From: Anseranas semipalmata
Lineage: Eukaryota > Chordata > Aves > Anseriformes > Anseranatidae
DNA: 64,000 nt
Assembly: GCA_013399115.1 (NCBI GenBank)
Contig: VXAA01007187.1
Span: 370,914-434,913, forward strand
Reading direction: 5' to 3'
Shown here: in pieces, positions 53,007 through 64,000 of the stretch
Numbering within the stretch: position 1 is the stretch's first letter
How the letters are laid out: each line of letters starts with the position of its first letter
Translations under genes and position numbers: made by a program
Notes under the pieces: generated by a model
Database searches by the model: none
What the model saw: the letters and a program-made list of their open reading frames with translations, nothing else
What the model was told of the DNA's origin: nothing

Positions 53007-55614
53007 AATTCTTCTTATTTAATTTCAAAAACAAGGTATTAAATAGAGTAACAGTTCACAAACTTCTGAAAAAGCTCTGCAGGTAGCCCACATCACTAGA
53101 ATCCATAGATCATTTTCTCTCCATTAAATATAAAATAACTCTTCATTCTTGGTATTTCTGCAATGTATCATTCAATCATAGCAATATCTGTAAGCACTAA
53201 AACAGTAGAGTGTAACAAGTAAAACTGCAAGGGAGATAACAAAGAATTAACGTTTGTATAAAAATTTCATAGAATGAAATTTAAAAGATATAATCCTGTT
53301 TGTATAATTATTCAAGAAAGCCATTTTCATCGTATTCACAGTACTTTCCACTCTTACAGCGAAAGAGATTGAAATGCACTATTAAGGCACTATTTTTTTC
53401 AGTATTCAATAGCTTCACTTTATTCTGATGTCATGTGATGTTACTGTCTTTCTGAAAAAATGACTAAATGTTAAATCTGTTATGAACTCAAAACACTGGC
53501 TACAGACTTCAATAGCTTAGAGAGACAATGCTACAAATCAACTGTAGGAAGAGTTCCCCTGACCTTCTGTCCTCACCTCTCTGAAGAAACGCATTTGATT
53601 AGGATCAAGGATGCTGCTCAAAACCTCAGGAGATTGTAGACAGAAATTTGCAAAGAAAAAAATTTTGATTCAGATGAAACAGGCTGTGTTCTAAGGAAAG
53701 GAAATATTGAAGAGTGGATTGTCAGAGCCACTTGCAGCAGTACAAGCAACTTACCTAATGTTTTTGGGGTGTGCAGGTTGAACAGAATAAAATAATCCTT
53801 AGAGTGAAATGCCGGGCTGAACCTATCACTGTAACCAAAAGCAAGCTTTTGGTTTCATCTCTACTCTTTTGCTATCTATCTATACACTTCCTACGGCTAA
53901 TTAAATTGCCTTGTTTTGAACATGTTGTTCCTTACATTTACCAGCCAAAGGATTCTCTAACGGAGCTATAAGCACAAGCTGAGCTGAGTCAGCTAACAGA
54001 GCTGAGTCTAACCAACGTAAATAGTCTAGAAAAATAGGGATGTTGTAAGAAGATCATTCATTAGAAGTGTGGAAAAGAGCACATATGGGTCTGCAAGAAA
54101 AGGTATCCTCTCCATGCACATCACAGGCTCATTTAACAATGAACAAACAAAATTTTGCTACTAGGATTTTCAATGTTCCCTGCCATTGCTTGTTTTCCTG
54201 AACCACTATTCATCTCCCATTCAGGTTCTGTGAAATATTCACAAAACAAAGTCATATTCATAACACGGATAGTCAGTTGCAATAGTTTTCTAAACCAAGT
54301 AAATGAAAATAATTAAAAAATCCACCTAAAATTCTGGATCATCTCACACAGCTAATAGTCATTGTATGCCCAAAAGCATTTGAATAGGCACAGCAAAAAG
54401 GGCATAAGAACAGAAACCGGTTGCTGGGAATGGAAACCTCTTGCCCCAGCAAATAAAATTTTTATGTTAAGCTCCATGATTATTGATGTTTTACAAAAGC
54501 AACTCAAATGTGCCTTTTAGAAGTTTCTTGATAATTTCCGTGTATTCCTCATTGTGCTCTACTGTTTCTTTAAATTACACTCTGCAAAACTAAACTCTCC
54601 AAATTGATACTGGCTCAAATAACCATATTATTTTGAACTCGTCTCCTAAAAGTAGAACCTCTGATCGTTCAATATGCCATACTTCTCCTAAGCTGTCAGA
54701 AACACAAAATCAAAATTCAAACTAGTGCTCTTGTTGAAGTGTTCAGGTGAATGAAAACATCTTCATTTAAAAATTGTAAGGCAAGATACATTCAAGTCAG
54801 GTCCTTCTTAAGTCAATGTTCATTGTCAAAGTAGTTCTCAAATTAACAGAAGACAAAAATCCTACTAGTTTAGGTTAATGACACTCTTCCCACACACAAA
54901 GCTGTTTTCTTAGATAACAAAAAAAAAATCTATCATCATTTTTCTTTATACAGGAAGAGCTCCAAAATTACTAATCCATGACCAACAAGAAGAGGGTAGG
55001 GGGATGACATTTACCTTATTATGCTATTAACCTCATCTATTAATACATACAAATTGGTGATTTTGAACCTTTTAACCACTGTCATTTCAACAATGCATCT
55101 TCTAGCTATATGGTTCTATGTATTGCCTACTGAAAATCTGATTTAAATACCCCCCCAAACCTTTTTTTAGTCTGTCAAACATAGATATCATCCCCTTGCA
55201 AAATTTTTGCAGCTAGTACCATTACTGTTCAATAATCTCAGTTTAAAAGGCAATTCTACTATCTAGAGATAATGTTACAAACGTAATAGTGTGTACTATA
55301 GTGCACACCTCAACAGCGGGTGCAGGTGCCCCAGCGTTGGCAGGGGGCTACAGGGCAGCCTCTGTGAGAAGAGACCAGAGCCTGACCCTTGTTGGTCACG
55401 GACAGTTCCAGTCAGCTCCAACAGACCCACCTCAGGGCACAGCTGAGCCTGTCAGCCAAGCTGGTGGCACCTCTGGGAAAGCATTGTTTAGAAAGGGCAA
55501 AAACAACTGCACAGGAGTTGAGAGGAATGACGAAAAAAAAAGAGAAACGGGACTGCAGACACCAAGGTCAGTGAAGAAGGAAGGGAGGAGGTACGCCAGG
55601 CGCTGGACCAGAAG

Positions 55615-55880
55615 TTCCCCTGAAGCCCATGGAGAGGGCCATGATGAAGCAAGCTGTCTACCTGCAGCCTGTGGAGGACACTGGAGCAGGCAGATACGCC
55701 CTGAAGAAAGCTGCAGCCCATGGAGAAGAGCCTGTACAGGAGCAGTCTTGCTGGGAAAAGCCGTTGGTCCATGGGGGACCCATGCTGGAGCAGTCTGTTC
55801 CTGAAGGACTGCACCCCGTGGAGAAGACCCACACCGGAGCAGTTCTTGAAGAAATGCAGTCCATGGGAGGGACACCACTA
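55615..55880 (+). repeat. Degenerate tandem repeat within the LTR, about six units
   Basis: A word of the type GCAGCCCATGGAGA...ACTGGAGCAG recurs with the CATGG/TGTGG/CGTGG core at 55630, 55670, 55721, 55772, 55819 and 55864. The spacings are 40, 51, 51, 47 and 45 bp. The units have diverged but stay in register. Such internal reiteration is typical of this LTR type and explains the long chance frames on both strands. Confidence 0.85.
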
Positions 55881-56096
55881 TGGAGCCAGGGAGGACTGCG
55901 AGGAGCAAGCAGCAGAGAGGAGCTGTTATGGACTGACTGAAGCCCCCATTCCCCTTCCCCCTGTCACTATCAGGGAGGAAGTAGAGGAGTTGGGAATAAA
56001 GGAGTGGAGTTGAGCCTTGGAAGAACTGAGGGCAGGGGGAAAGATATTTTTAGTTTTGTCTCTGTTTCCCACCATCGTACTCTATTTTTAGTTGGC

Positions 56097-56102
56097 AATA
56101 AA
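56097..56102 (+). promoter_or_regulatory. LTR polyadenylation signal AATAAA
   Basis: AATAAA lies about 180 bp before the LTR 3' end on the plus strand, which sets the LTR orientation as plus, antisense to CDKAL1. Whether it is still used is unknown. Confidence 0.7.
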
Positions 56103-56632
56103 TTAAATTAGTTCTCCCCAAGTCTAGTTTTGCCCATGATGGCAATTGGTACGTGATCTCCTTGTCCTTATCATGACCCACGAGCTTTCCCATCTTACTT
56201 TCTCCCCTGTCCTGTTGAGGAGGGGGAGCAAGAGACCGTCTGGGTAGGGGTCTGGCAGCCAGCCAAGGTCAGCCCACCACACAGTGAAATAAATAAAACA
56301 ACCCATCCAAAACCATCCCCCTTTTCTGTGTCCTTTCAAAGGATACAGAAACTGGGACTCAGTGAGGCCGCTACCCTCCCTCTGACCCTCCTCAAGCTGC
56401 AATTAGGCACAGTCAGTTTCCTGACTGGGAGCCAAATAATACTTTTCCTCAAAAAGGAACTCCTGACGCCTACAATTTTTATTCCTCATTTGGCTCATCA
56501 TCAACTTCTTAAGTCAAGGCCATTCTTCCCATAATCACAGAAATTGAATAGACAGTATTTTATCTACTGTTATCAGCAGATAATAATGAAAACAAACAGC
56601 ACATACCAATACTATTTAATATGCTGGCATTC

Positions 56633-56682
56633 ATATACATACCTACATACATGCACACAAACATACATACACAAACAATCTC
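56633..56682. repeat. Imperfect (CATA)n/(CACA)n simple repeat
   Basis: CATAC and ACATA units interspersed with CACAAAC over about 50 bp. Simple sequence in the intron, about 350 bp after the LTR. Confidence 0.8.
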
Positions 56683-57293
56683 TCTAAGGTATGCAATCTG
56701 GTATAAATTCTATACTCTAGTCTGTAATATAAGGCAGGTACCATTCATCTGCTCATTTTCATAGACTGACACAGCTATCAGCAATCCATAGTTAACAATT
56801 CAACAGTTAATGCTGGTTAATGTTTAAACTGGGAATGGATGGGCAACTTCACCAGACAGGTCAACGTGACTGAAATCAAGAAAGGTTATGTGAAGTATAA
56901 AAGGTTCAACCCTGAAGTAATTTCCTTTGGCTGTTTTTAACAATCAAGTCTAATGACCCATTGTAAAACCATGTTTTGTGAAAACATTTGACAGACACAA
57001 TACAGACTAAACTCAATTCAACCTGTGCCCCTCATCTCCCTAAGGCCTAAGCTAAAAGCAGATTGTATACAAATGCTCCAGTTTCACATTCCCCACCCCC
57101 AGGAAAGCTTCAACATGAGATTTGACAGCTAGCGTGTCTAGAAGGGGAGGTGGAAAAAGCCCCAAATCCACAAAGACCTAAATTCAAAACCAAGAAGAAT
57201 TTCCACATTAAGCCATTAAAATCTGTCCTTTAAATTACAGGCTAAATATATTTTCTTAATGATTTTTATGTAAACCTTTCTATCCCAGCTTGT

Positions 57294-57308
57294 ACACACA
57301 CACACACA
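57294..57308. repeat. (AC)7 microsatellite
   Basis: Seven AC units plus one A, uninterrupted. A short dinucleotide repeat. Confidence 0.9.
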
Positions 57309-60300
57309 GTGTTATTTTTAAAGACAGGTTTTAGTTATTCAAAAAATTCTGACTTGAGCATTCACCAGTGACATCCCGTGGTTCCCATCAAAGAAAAAGC
57401 TTCATCTTACTGGAACATGTTATAGAGACTGATTGGCCTAAACAGCTTTGAAATTCTGTACAGAAATCTTACTTAGTGATGGAGCATACGTCAAGTATAA
57501 CCAAGTTTTCGCCTAGCTCAGACACTGCATTTGTTAACATACTATGTCATTGTAACATGTTACCAGGAAACTAAGCATGTGAGTGGAGGTAGGGTGCCCC
57601 AGTGATGTAAAAATACCTGTAAATTCAGTCTTAAGATTTAGGTAATGGTGCAGATGAAGAAAGTTTCACTTAACTGTTAAATCAGAGAATTGCATGATGA
57701 AACTGTTGCGTATCTCTGGAAGACTGACACACTCCAGCCACACTTTTGTGGCTGTCATTTTGTGAAACCTAATTCTGAGGCTGAGATCAAATTCATTTGT
57801 CCAGCTCCTCATAATCCAGGACTTTCCTTAGTTAGAAGTATAGAGGTTTCAGATTTTAGCAATATAAGCTATAAAATAGTACCTGAAGATGCCTCTAGTT
57901 AAAATACATCTTGGGATACAGTATAAACAGACATGACCTGCATACAAATATTTCACACTTTTAAAGATCCTTTTTGGAATTTACAGTTTCAGAATTTGCA
58001 TGATAACCAGGGAATCTGAAAGTTCCATGAGACTTGTAATAAAGCTCAGGGTGATATATAAATGAGGCACCACAGGGTCTCTTAAAAATTCTGTCCCTTC
58101 TCACACTAGCAGCTAAAAGAAACATGAGCATTCTTCTTTTCCATTTTCTGATGAAGACGGATAAAAAGGTAAAGTCACATTAGAAGTGTTTATGAGTAAG
58201 TGGAGGATTGGGAACTGGCAATTATGCTGTTTTCAGACAGGTGAGGTAAAGGCTACCATGAAGATCTACTTCTTGAAACCACCTCTTGAATCAGCACAAT
58301 GACACTGTTCTGAATAGGGTTTCTTGAACTTGACTTTAAGACTGAGAAATAAAGCTAGAAAAAAACACCATCATATTTCATAGAAAGAGTTTTGAATAAT
58401 TCCAAAAAAGTAATTTTGGCGGAGGAATACAGAAACTGTCAACCAAATCCAACAGGGTAGACATTTTCTTGGAAAATGAGAAAGAAAACCATTAGGGAAA
58501 AAAAAGTAAGGGGTGGGGTAGGTTTGTTTTTGTTTTGTTTTTAAACAAAGTTTCCCTTTTTGTAAATTGTGCACTGCAAAATTCAAAAGTCCACAAAAAA
58601 ATCTATGGTAGCCCTTAAGAAATGGAAGCCTAAGGAAAACCAAACTCTAACCTTAAAACTGACAACTACGATAATCACCATGGAATCTGGACAGAATATT
58701 CAGACAATTCAGTTAGGCAGACCGATCTACAGAGACAGCTGCCCCGCAGGGTGCAGATGCTATGCAGTTTAAACTTACTTAGTTTAAGTATTTAGTCAAA
58801 ACATTTTTTTAAACTTTCAGTATAGACATAACCACACTAAAACCACCCATATAACCTACTGATTTTCTTTTAAAAAGACAGGTGAAGGACATTGTATCAT
58901 ATAACTATGACACGAATCCAATGGAAAACTTAATGTAAACTAGCTCTCAATTCAAAATCTGTATTTAATCTGTCCCACACCAACTACTGCCTCCTCAAGA
59001 TATTTGGGGCCTCAGAAATTGTTACTGATGTCATAGACAAGAAAACTGAGGGCTACATTTCATTTGGTTTTAAATACAAGAATTTAAGCTTCTACCATGG
59101 ATCTATTTTACAGTATAAAGCATTCTTAACCAACAGTCCTGTTACCTGAAGTATTTCACTTTTCTTAGATAATGAAAATTCCCAGTTAGAATCATTTATA
59201 AAACACAGGGACAAAGAGCTTCACATTCTTCTCTAATCGTGGAAGGTGATTCCCAAATCCATAAATTAACACATTAACTTTAAACAAATTTAAAAGAAAA
59301 AAATAAATAAATTTAAGTAAAAGCTCCTAATTTTAATGCTTGGCCTTTGCAAAAAAAGCAAGCCTTTATCATACCCTATGAATCCTGTCAATTTGCCAAT
59401 TCTCTTCCAAATAGAAATTTTGGTTTTGTTCATTTTCCTCCAAAAAAACTTCAGAATTCCTGTGTTCCATAACCTTCTGAGAAATCCCTGAAGGAATTGA
59501 CACCATGTATGGAATTAGCAGCCCACTTATTCCTTTTTATTCAGATTGCTTACAGTAAGCTAGAAAGGAACCTAAATCTTCCCCAAAATTCACACTTTTT
59601 AAAGCTCAAGGGTACATTAAAATTTTTATGCTATGTTTTCCAGAATTACACCAGTATGTAAAATGCAATCTTAAAATTAATTCAATGAAAAACATGATTT
59701 TAACAATTGCTTCTAGATTGTTTGCCTTCTTTCTAGTCATGTAATATTCAGTCACAATAACCTGAGTAACTACGTTATCAAAAAAGCAGTAATGTTCTGA
59801 CTCAGTATAACTATTACAAAGCACATTTTTGTAAAGGTAGGGCATGTTGACCCAGGTTATCATCTTACCCCTTTAAGAATAAATACACTTCAGGAAAATT
59901 AGATAGGGATCTGTAATATTGTGCTCTTGTAAAATTCATGAAGTATCCACATCTCCAACATGTTGTGAAGAACACCATGATGTTTCAGGGAAAATAGTTG
60001 TGCACATTCAGTAACAAACATGAATACACTGAATATGTTTCTTCTTTGTTTCCATAGTACAGACAGTTATACCAAAAAAATAGAAGCCATAAGGTAAGAA
60101 CCAACTGCAAAAAGTTCTGATTAGGAGTACATAAGAATACAGGTTTCATTTCTGAAAGCATTCAAAGCAATACAAAGTCTTAAGGCCTTCACACTGCAAA
60201 CTCTAAAAGCCTTACAACACTACACTATTTCTCAACAGGATTTTTTTCCCCCTTCCTTTATGCTTTTTTGCATTGTTTCTATATTTTCTTGTTGTACTTC

Positions 60301-61047
60301 AAAAACATCAAACTCCAGCATTAAAGTTACAGGCAACATCTTGTGGACCAGACACTTGTTTATAATGAAAGTACAGCCAATTGAACTAAAGCTTGTAATT
60401 TAAAGCTTCATGGAACAGTAATTTTTATGGCCTGATAAGTAATGGAGACAAACTTAGGTAACCCAGAAAGATCCAGACAAATATATTTATTTAATAGCAA
60501 ATGTTTACTAGTCAGACTGGAGAAACAATACTGTCTTTGCCCCCCTTCACTGCAAAGTACTGCGTGTACACACACATGAACACAGCCAGAGAGAACAAGG
60601 AACACAGTTACAAAAGAACATTAAACCAGTAGATAATTTATCTGTCCTGCTGAGAAACGCTCAGGGAAGTGAGCCAAAACATCTGAAAAGAAGAAAACAT
60701 GAGAGGACTAAACATAAGAAAGTAGAGATAGAGCACTGATGTAAGAGCAGAAACTTTAAACAGTACTCTACATCCACCTACACTGATGCAGCTTAAATGG
60801 GTTCTTGAAGTCTCCTCAGGATCATTTGCCTATGTATCCAACAGGCCACAGAGCTCCTGCCAGAAAAGATCTCTGAAATTACTACTTATGCTAAGCACAC
60901 ATGGCAAAGTATAGCACTGCTCAAACATTTAGCTAGAGGATAAAGCAAGGATTAGGTTGGTAAAGAACATAACAGCATTTCTGCTAGCTAATTCTTACAT
61001 CTCACAAACCAGCGGCATAATTGCATAATTTCAAGTGTAATGCTTAC

Positions 61048-61096
61048 CTTTAATAGTTTCCTCCACAACTTCTACTACACGATCTATCTGCTGAAC
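61048..61096 (-). CDS. CDKAL1: CDKAL1 coding exon (end of MTTase domain), 49 nt
   Basis: Read on the minus strand, a pyrimidine run ending in TTTTTTAG precedes the exon, and AAAG followed by GTAAG closes it. The exon begins in phase 0 and encodes 16 whole codons, VQQIDRVVEVVEETIK, plus one G that starts the next glycine codon. I recognise this as the CDKAL1 segment at the end of the N-terminal methylthiotransferase domain (about human residues 157-172, numbering from memory). CDKAL1 is a radical-SAM enzyme that adds a methylthio group to t6A37 of tRNA-Lys(UUU), supporting accurate lysine decoding; in vertebrates it is anchored in the ER membrane by a C-terminal segment that lies outside this window. 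The exon is only 49 nt, but the exact splice to the 45.9-kb exon in the correct frame makes the call firm. The exon before it is not visible up to 64000. Confidence 0.95.
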
Positions 61097-64000
61097 CTAA
61101 AAAAGTCAGAAGGTCAATATTTAAGCAGTGAACAACTGGACATACTTGATATAACTCTTCTTTCAAAAGTGTGTTTTTCTGGATTAAGGGAAAGCAAATA
61201 GTTTGGGGCTACATTTTTAGCCATTTTTTTCTGTGCATCTTTGTTCTTCTCTCATCATTCCAAAAGTAACTTTAAAACTCACCATCTGACTTAAAACAAT
61301 CTTTGTCCTCAAAAAAATAGCAGGCTCCCACAAGTTCAGCAAAAGTCACCAAACAGATAGAAGAGAGGGATCCTATGGGCTCCTGCTGATAGAAGGACTG
61401 ACAGACTTCAGGCCTTAACTGCTCTTCGTGGTCCGTTATGGTCACTGAAAGGCAGTGGTCACCCAGACAGTCAGCACCTGGGTAGCTCAACCAGCCCCAT
61501 GAGCGATCCCTCTCCCCAGCCTCGAGACCAAACAGCAGATAAGAGAACATAACAAGAAGCTAAGGATATTGTGAGGCAGACTACATGAGAGAAAAATACA
61601 GAAAAGTAAGTATAGCAGGGGAAAGACACTGGAACATGGGAAGAAACTAAAAGTATCGTGGTCAAGATAAAGAGAACAAGACATTGTTCAGGACTTACTG
61701 CGGGCAGTGTTTGGAAATGGAAGGAAAAGCCCTAATATTTAATGATCATGACATAACATCTCTAACAAAGACAAAGGTTTTATGTTTTGGTGTTACACTT
61801 GCCTAAATTCTCATAATGTTATAAATAGTTCAATAATTTATTAGATAGATTATTCTTTATTTAGAGATAACAACCAATACACTATACAGCTTGTGGTATA
61901 TTAAGTAGAAAGAATCAGCATTAATACTGCAAAATTGAACACTCAAATTCTTAAAGTTGAGATTCTTCCTACAACTTTCATCTAAAGTGCATATTCTATG
62001 TAAAGTCAACTAGATATGCACATATAAATATACATATAATGCAGAAAAACAACATTCAGAAAGCCCTACTTCGTACATTTAAATTAGTTCAGAATCCTTT
62101 CCACAATACTCATTTTTAAACACCGCTTCACTCAGCTGTACATTATAGGCACTAGACTTATTATGATTTTTGCATTCATTTCCTTGGACTTTTTTTTATT
62201 TGGTTTGTTTCAGAAACAAGTACAAAAGCACAAGATGCACAGTCCTCAAGAGGAACCTGGTCTGCAACAAAGGAGCTTGGAACTTGGATCACTTGCATCA
62301 AAGCTGCTGAGTCTATGTGCCCTTAAACCACTGGGTTTGACATTTCCTGTAAACAAATGTCTGCACAATCATCTCTATTTCACATTTATTTTCCAATCAG
62401 TCTAATAACAGCTAAAGAAAAAGATCATCTGTAGTTTGGTGTCTGATCTAGAGTTCCCCACTGAAGTCAGTGGGAATCTGTTCCTTTTCTTGCCTGGATG
62501 TTGGATCAAGTCCATGTTAAACTTTTTTTTTTTTTTTTTTTTTTTAAAAAAACAAACAAAAAACCTTTTTAAATACAGCCTTTTCAAAACACAAATCTCT
62601 GCCACTTCAGATTTCTTAATACAGCATACTAGTTACGAATTCTATAAATTCAGTTATTCCAAATATCACTAATAATGACATTTTAATAATCTTATAAAAG
62701 ATATATATTTAAATCCTTTTCTGGATTGCAAACATCCATATTATGGACGTATGTCTATATTTATAACAATCTACTCATAAATAAAGCACACACAAGCATT
62801 TATGTGGAACACATGCCTATTTACATACTTGTATACATATCCCTTTTATATATGGATGTAAGTTAAAAAAATATATAACCAAAGATACTAACACATGGAT
62901 TTTCTATTTAATTAAAAGAAAATTCAAAATGCAACTTTGTGTGTGTATGCATTTACAATTATAAGCACAGACACAGAACACAGTCTGTGCCAAATACATT
63001 GCCTAAAATATTATTGCTACATACCTCAACACTAAACTGTTTAAGTTCATAAGCATTTTAAAACAAAAGAAACCTCAACGGTTCACAACCTGAACCACCT
63101 CTATAATTACTTTCTGTATTATACATCTAGGGAATTTTTGCATAGCCCTGAACCCCCTGTTAAATAAAGACAGAAAGAAAAAAAAAAATGTATTTTCATT
63201 TCATTGGATAAATTAAATTATTCTGAATGTGTCTGTCAAGAAGATGGTTCATGAAAGTAATTAAAATGATTCACCTTGCAGGTAATGAGAACTGCAACCA
63301 GGAATGGATGTGTATTCTGATTTACATGTTATTTCCCACATTAAGCAGTTTTCACTGGAAATTATTGGAAATTGTTTGGCTAAAGCCCCAAGCACTGAAA
63401 AAGAAAATACTGAATGCTTCCAATCTTCATTTAAAGTATCTCAGTAAAACTGAGCTGAATCTGGTGTAAGAGAAGGGAAGTGTTCTGAGGATTCTTATTT
63501 GAAAAAAAAAGAGGGAAAAATAAGAAAAAGAATAAATCACAAATTCATGGTAATGAAGTTTCCTTGGCTATACAGAAGCCTGCAGGATTCCTTTCACCAC
63601 ATCCCACTGACCTTATGGACAATTCTGTGTAGAAGTGGTATCTAAAGCATCTATCAACCTTCTTGAGCAGAGACCCAGCAATGTCTCCAACAGGCACTGA
63701 GAAGCCCATAAAGCAAGGAGACAAAGTTCTTACTTGCACATGAAGGGCAAAGACAGCACTTCTCAGTATTTCTTTGCAGTGAGTCTGAATAATCTGAACA
63801 TTCAGGACTGACAACAGGTACATTACTGCTGGATGTAGCACTATACTTAGCTCCGCAGATCATGTGATCTTGTTTCTAGTATAGGCATCCACACGGTGGA
63901 CTTTTTATCCACTATAGATGGTTCTCCATTAGGATTTGGGTAGAACAAAAACCAATGGCAGACTGGAGCAGACAGATGAGCAGGAATACGGGGGCGGGGG
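61097..64000 (-). other. CDKAL1: CDKAL1 intron (partial, upstream of the 49-nt exon)
   Basis: Intron sequence whose acceptor TTTTTTAG lies at 61097 and just above. The preceding exon, which should encode the end of the MTTase domain, is not seen before the window edge. Apart from the poly-T run at 62523 I see only AT-rich sequence and short chance frames; the last 15 bases are G-rich. Confidence 0.85.
62523..62545. repeat. Poly-T run (23) followed by A-rich tract
   Basis: Twenty-three T, then seven A and CAAA units to about 62565. The adjoining T and A runs could fold into a short hairpin. No flanking retrocopy is recognised. Confidence 0.9.

Larger units (their letters stand above)
55292..56281 (+). 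mobile_element. Solo LTR of an ERVL-type endogenous retrovirus
   Basis: A 990-bp block begins TGTACTATAG and ends CCCACCACA (5' TG, 3' CA). Order and wording follow an LTR I know from many bird genomes: a 5' part with GGGGGCTACAGGG and CTCTGTGAGAAG, a block ACACCAAGGTCAGTGAAGAA, a tandem-repeat block, AATAAA in GCAATAAATTAAATTAG, then CCACGAGCTTT and GAGGAGGGGGAGCAAGAG near the end. Flanking 5-mers are TAGTG (55287-55291) and CAGTG (56282-56286), one mismatch, fitting a 5-bp target duplication. No gag, pol or env sequence adjoins, so it is a solo LTR left by recombination. Open frames within it on both strands are by-products of its GC-rich repeats. The family name is from memory; a related ERV class is possible. 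Confidence 0.88.
45994..61047 (-). other. CDKAL1: CDKAL1 intron, complete (15,054 bp, phase 1)
   Basis: This intron lies between the 49-nt and 121-nt exons and splits a glycine codon after its first base. Apart from the CR1 fragment at 49.0 kb, the LTR at 55.3-56.3 kb and simple repeats, the sequence is plain AT-rich intron. I see nothing nameable in 46.0-48.9, 49.4-52.9, 53.0-55.2 or 56.7-61.0 kb. The 158-codon minus-strand frame at 52624-52148 has no recognisable domain. Confidence 0.95.

Noticed and set aside
55289..55908. Open frames of up to 171 codons on both strands
   Set aside because: They lie in the GC-rich tandem-repeat part of the solo LTR, overlap on both strands and do not resemble a protein family.
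62523..62545. Poly-T runs (also at 37976, 39503 and 52988) as tails of processed pseudogenes
   Set aside because: No spliced gene-like body or flanking target duplication was recognised next to any of them.
1..64000. CRISPR array, tRNA, rRNA, bacterial operon or phage
   Set aside because: No regularly spaced repeats or RNA gene signatures were seen, and the split exons, CR1 and LTR show a vertebrate nuclear locus. Small RNA genes hidden in introns cannot be fully excluded by eye.

Overview
This looks like an AT-rich avian nuclear genome window that lies inside one very large gene. The bird assignment rests on nine CR1 LINE copies with the typical CR1 3' tail (ATTCTATGATTCT-like repeats) and on a solo LTR of a type I recognise from bird genomes. 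No prokaryotic operon, CRISPR array, tRNA or rRNA is seen. Species is not resolvable from the sequence alone.

The gene is CDKAL1 (tRNA threonylcarbamoyladenosine methylthiotransferase), transcribed from the minus strand. Three consecutive coding exons are present, in transcript order 61096-61048 (49 nt), 45993-45873 (121 nt) and 10081-9978 (104 nt). Their intron phases (1, then 2, then 1) join without a break into one open frame. They cover the linker after the N-terminal MTTase domain and the start of the radical-SAM domain, including the CxxxCxxC iron-sulfur motif (about residues 157-247 in human numbering). Because the encoded residues are contiguous, no further coding exon is expected between 9978 and 61096. 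Only 274 of 64000 bases are recognisably coding.

The rest is intron: 1-9977 (partial), 10082-45872, 45994-61047 and 61097-64000 (partial). Plus-strand CR1 copies lie at 11.6-13.0 kb (interrupted by a 472-N assembly gap), 14.1 kb, 22.6-23.6 kb (very old), 35.6-36.7 kb, 41.1-42.1 kb (least damaged) and 49.0 kb. Minus-strand copies lie at 4.2-5.4, 16.1 and 28.2-28.7 kb. An ERVL-type solo LTR lies at 55292-56281, with an internal tandem repeat, a polyadenylation signal and a near-perfect 5-bp flanking duplication. Smaller items are simple repeats, poly-T runs, two clear inverted repeats, two short duplications and one GC-rich segment of uncertain origin at about 43.1-43.5 kb.

The longer open reading frames outside the exons are CR1 fragments, antisense shadows of CR1 or of the LTR, a frame read through Ns, or chance frames in intron sequence. 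I found no convincing new biological system. The observation most worth testing is that the exon carrying the radical-SAM motif is flanked by inverted CR1 copies of the same subfamily sharing an exact 53-bp match. That could favour back-splicing or skipping of this exon.
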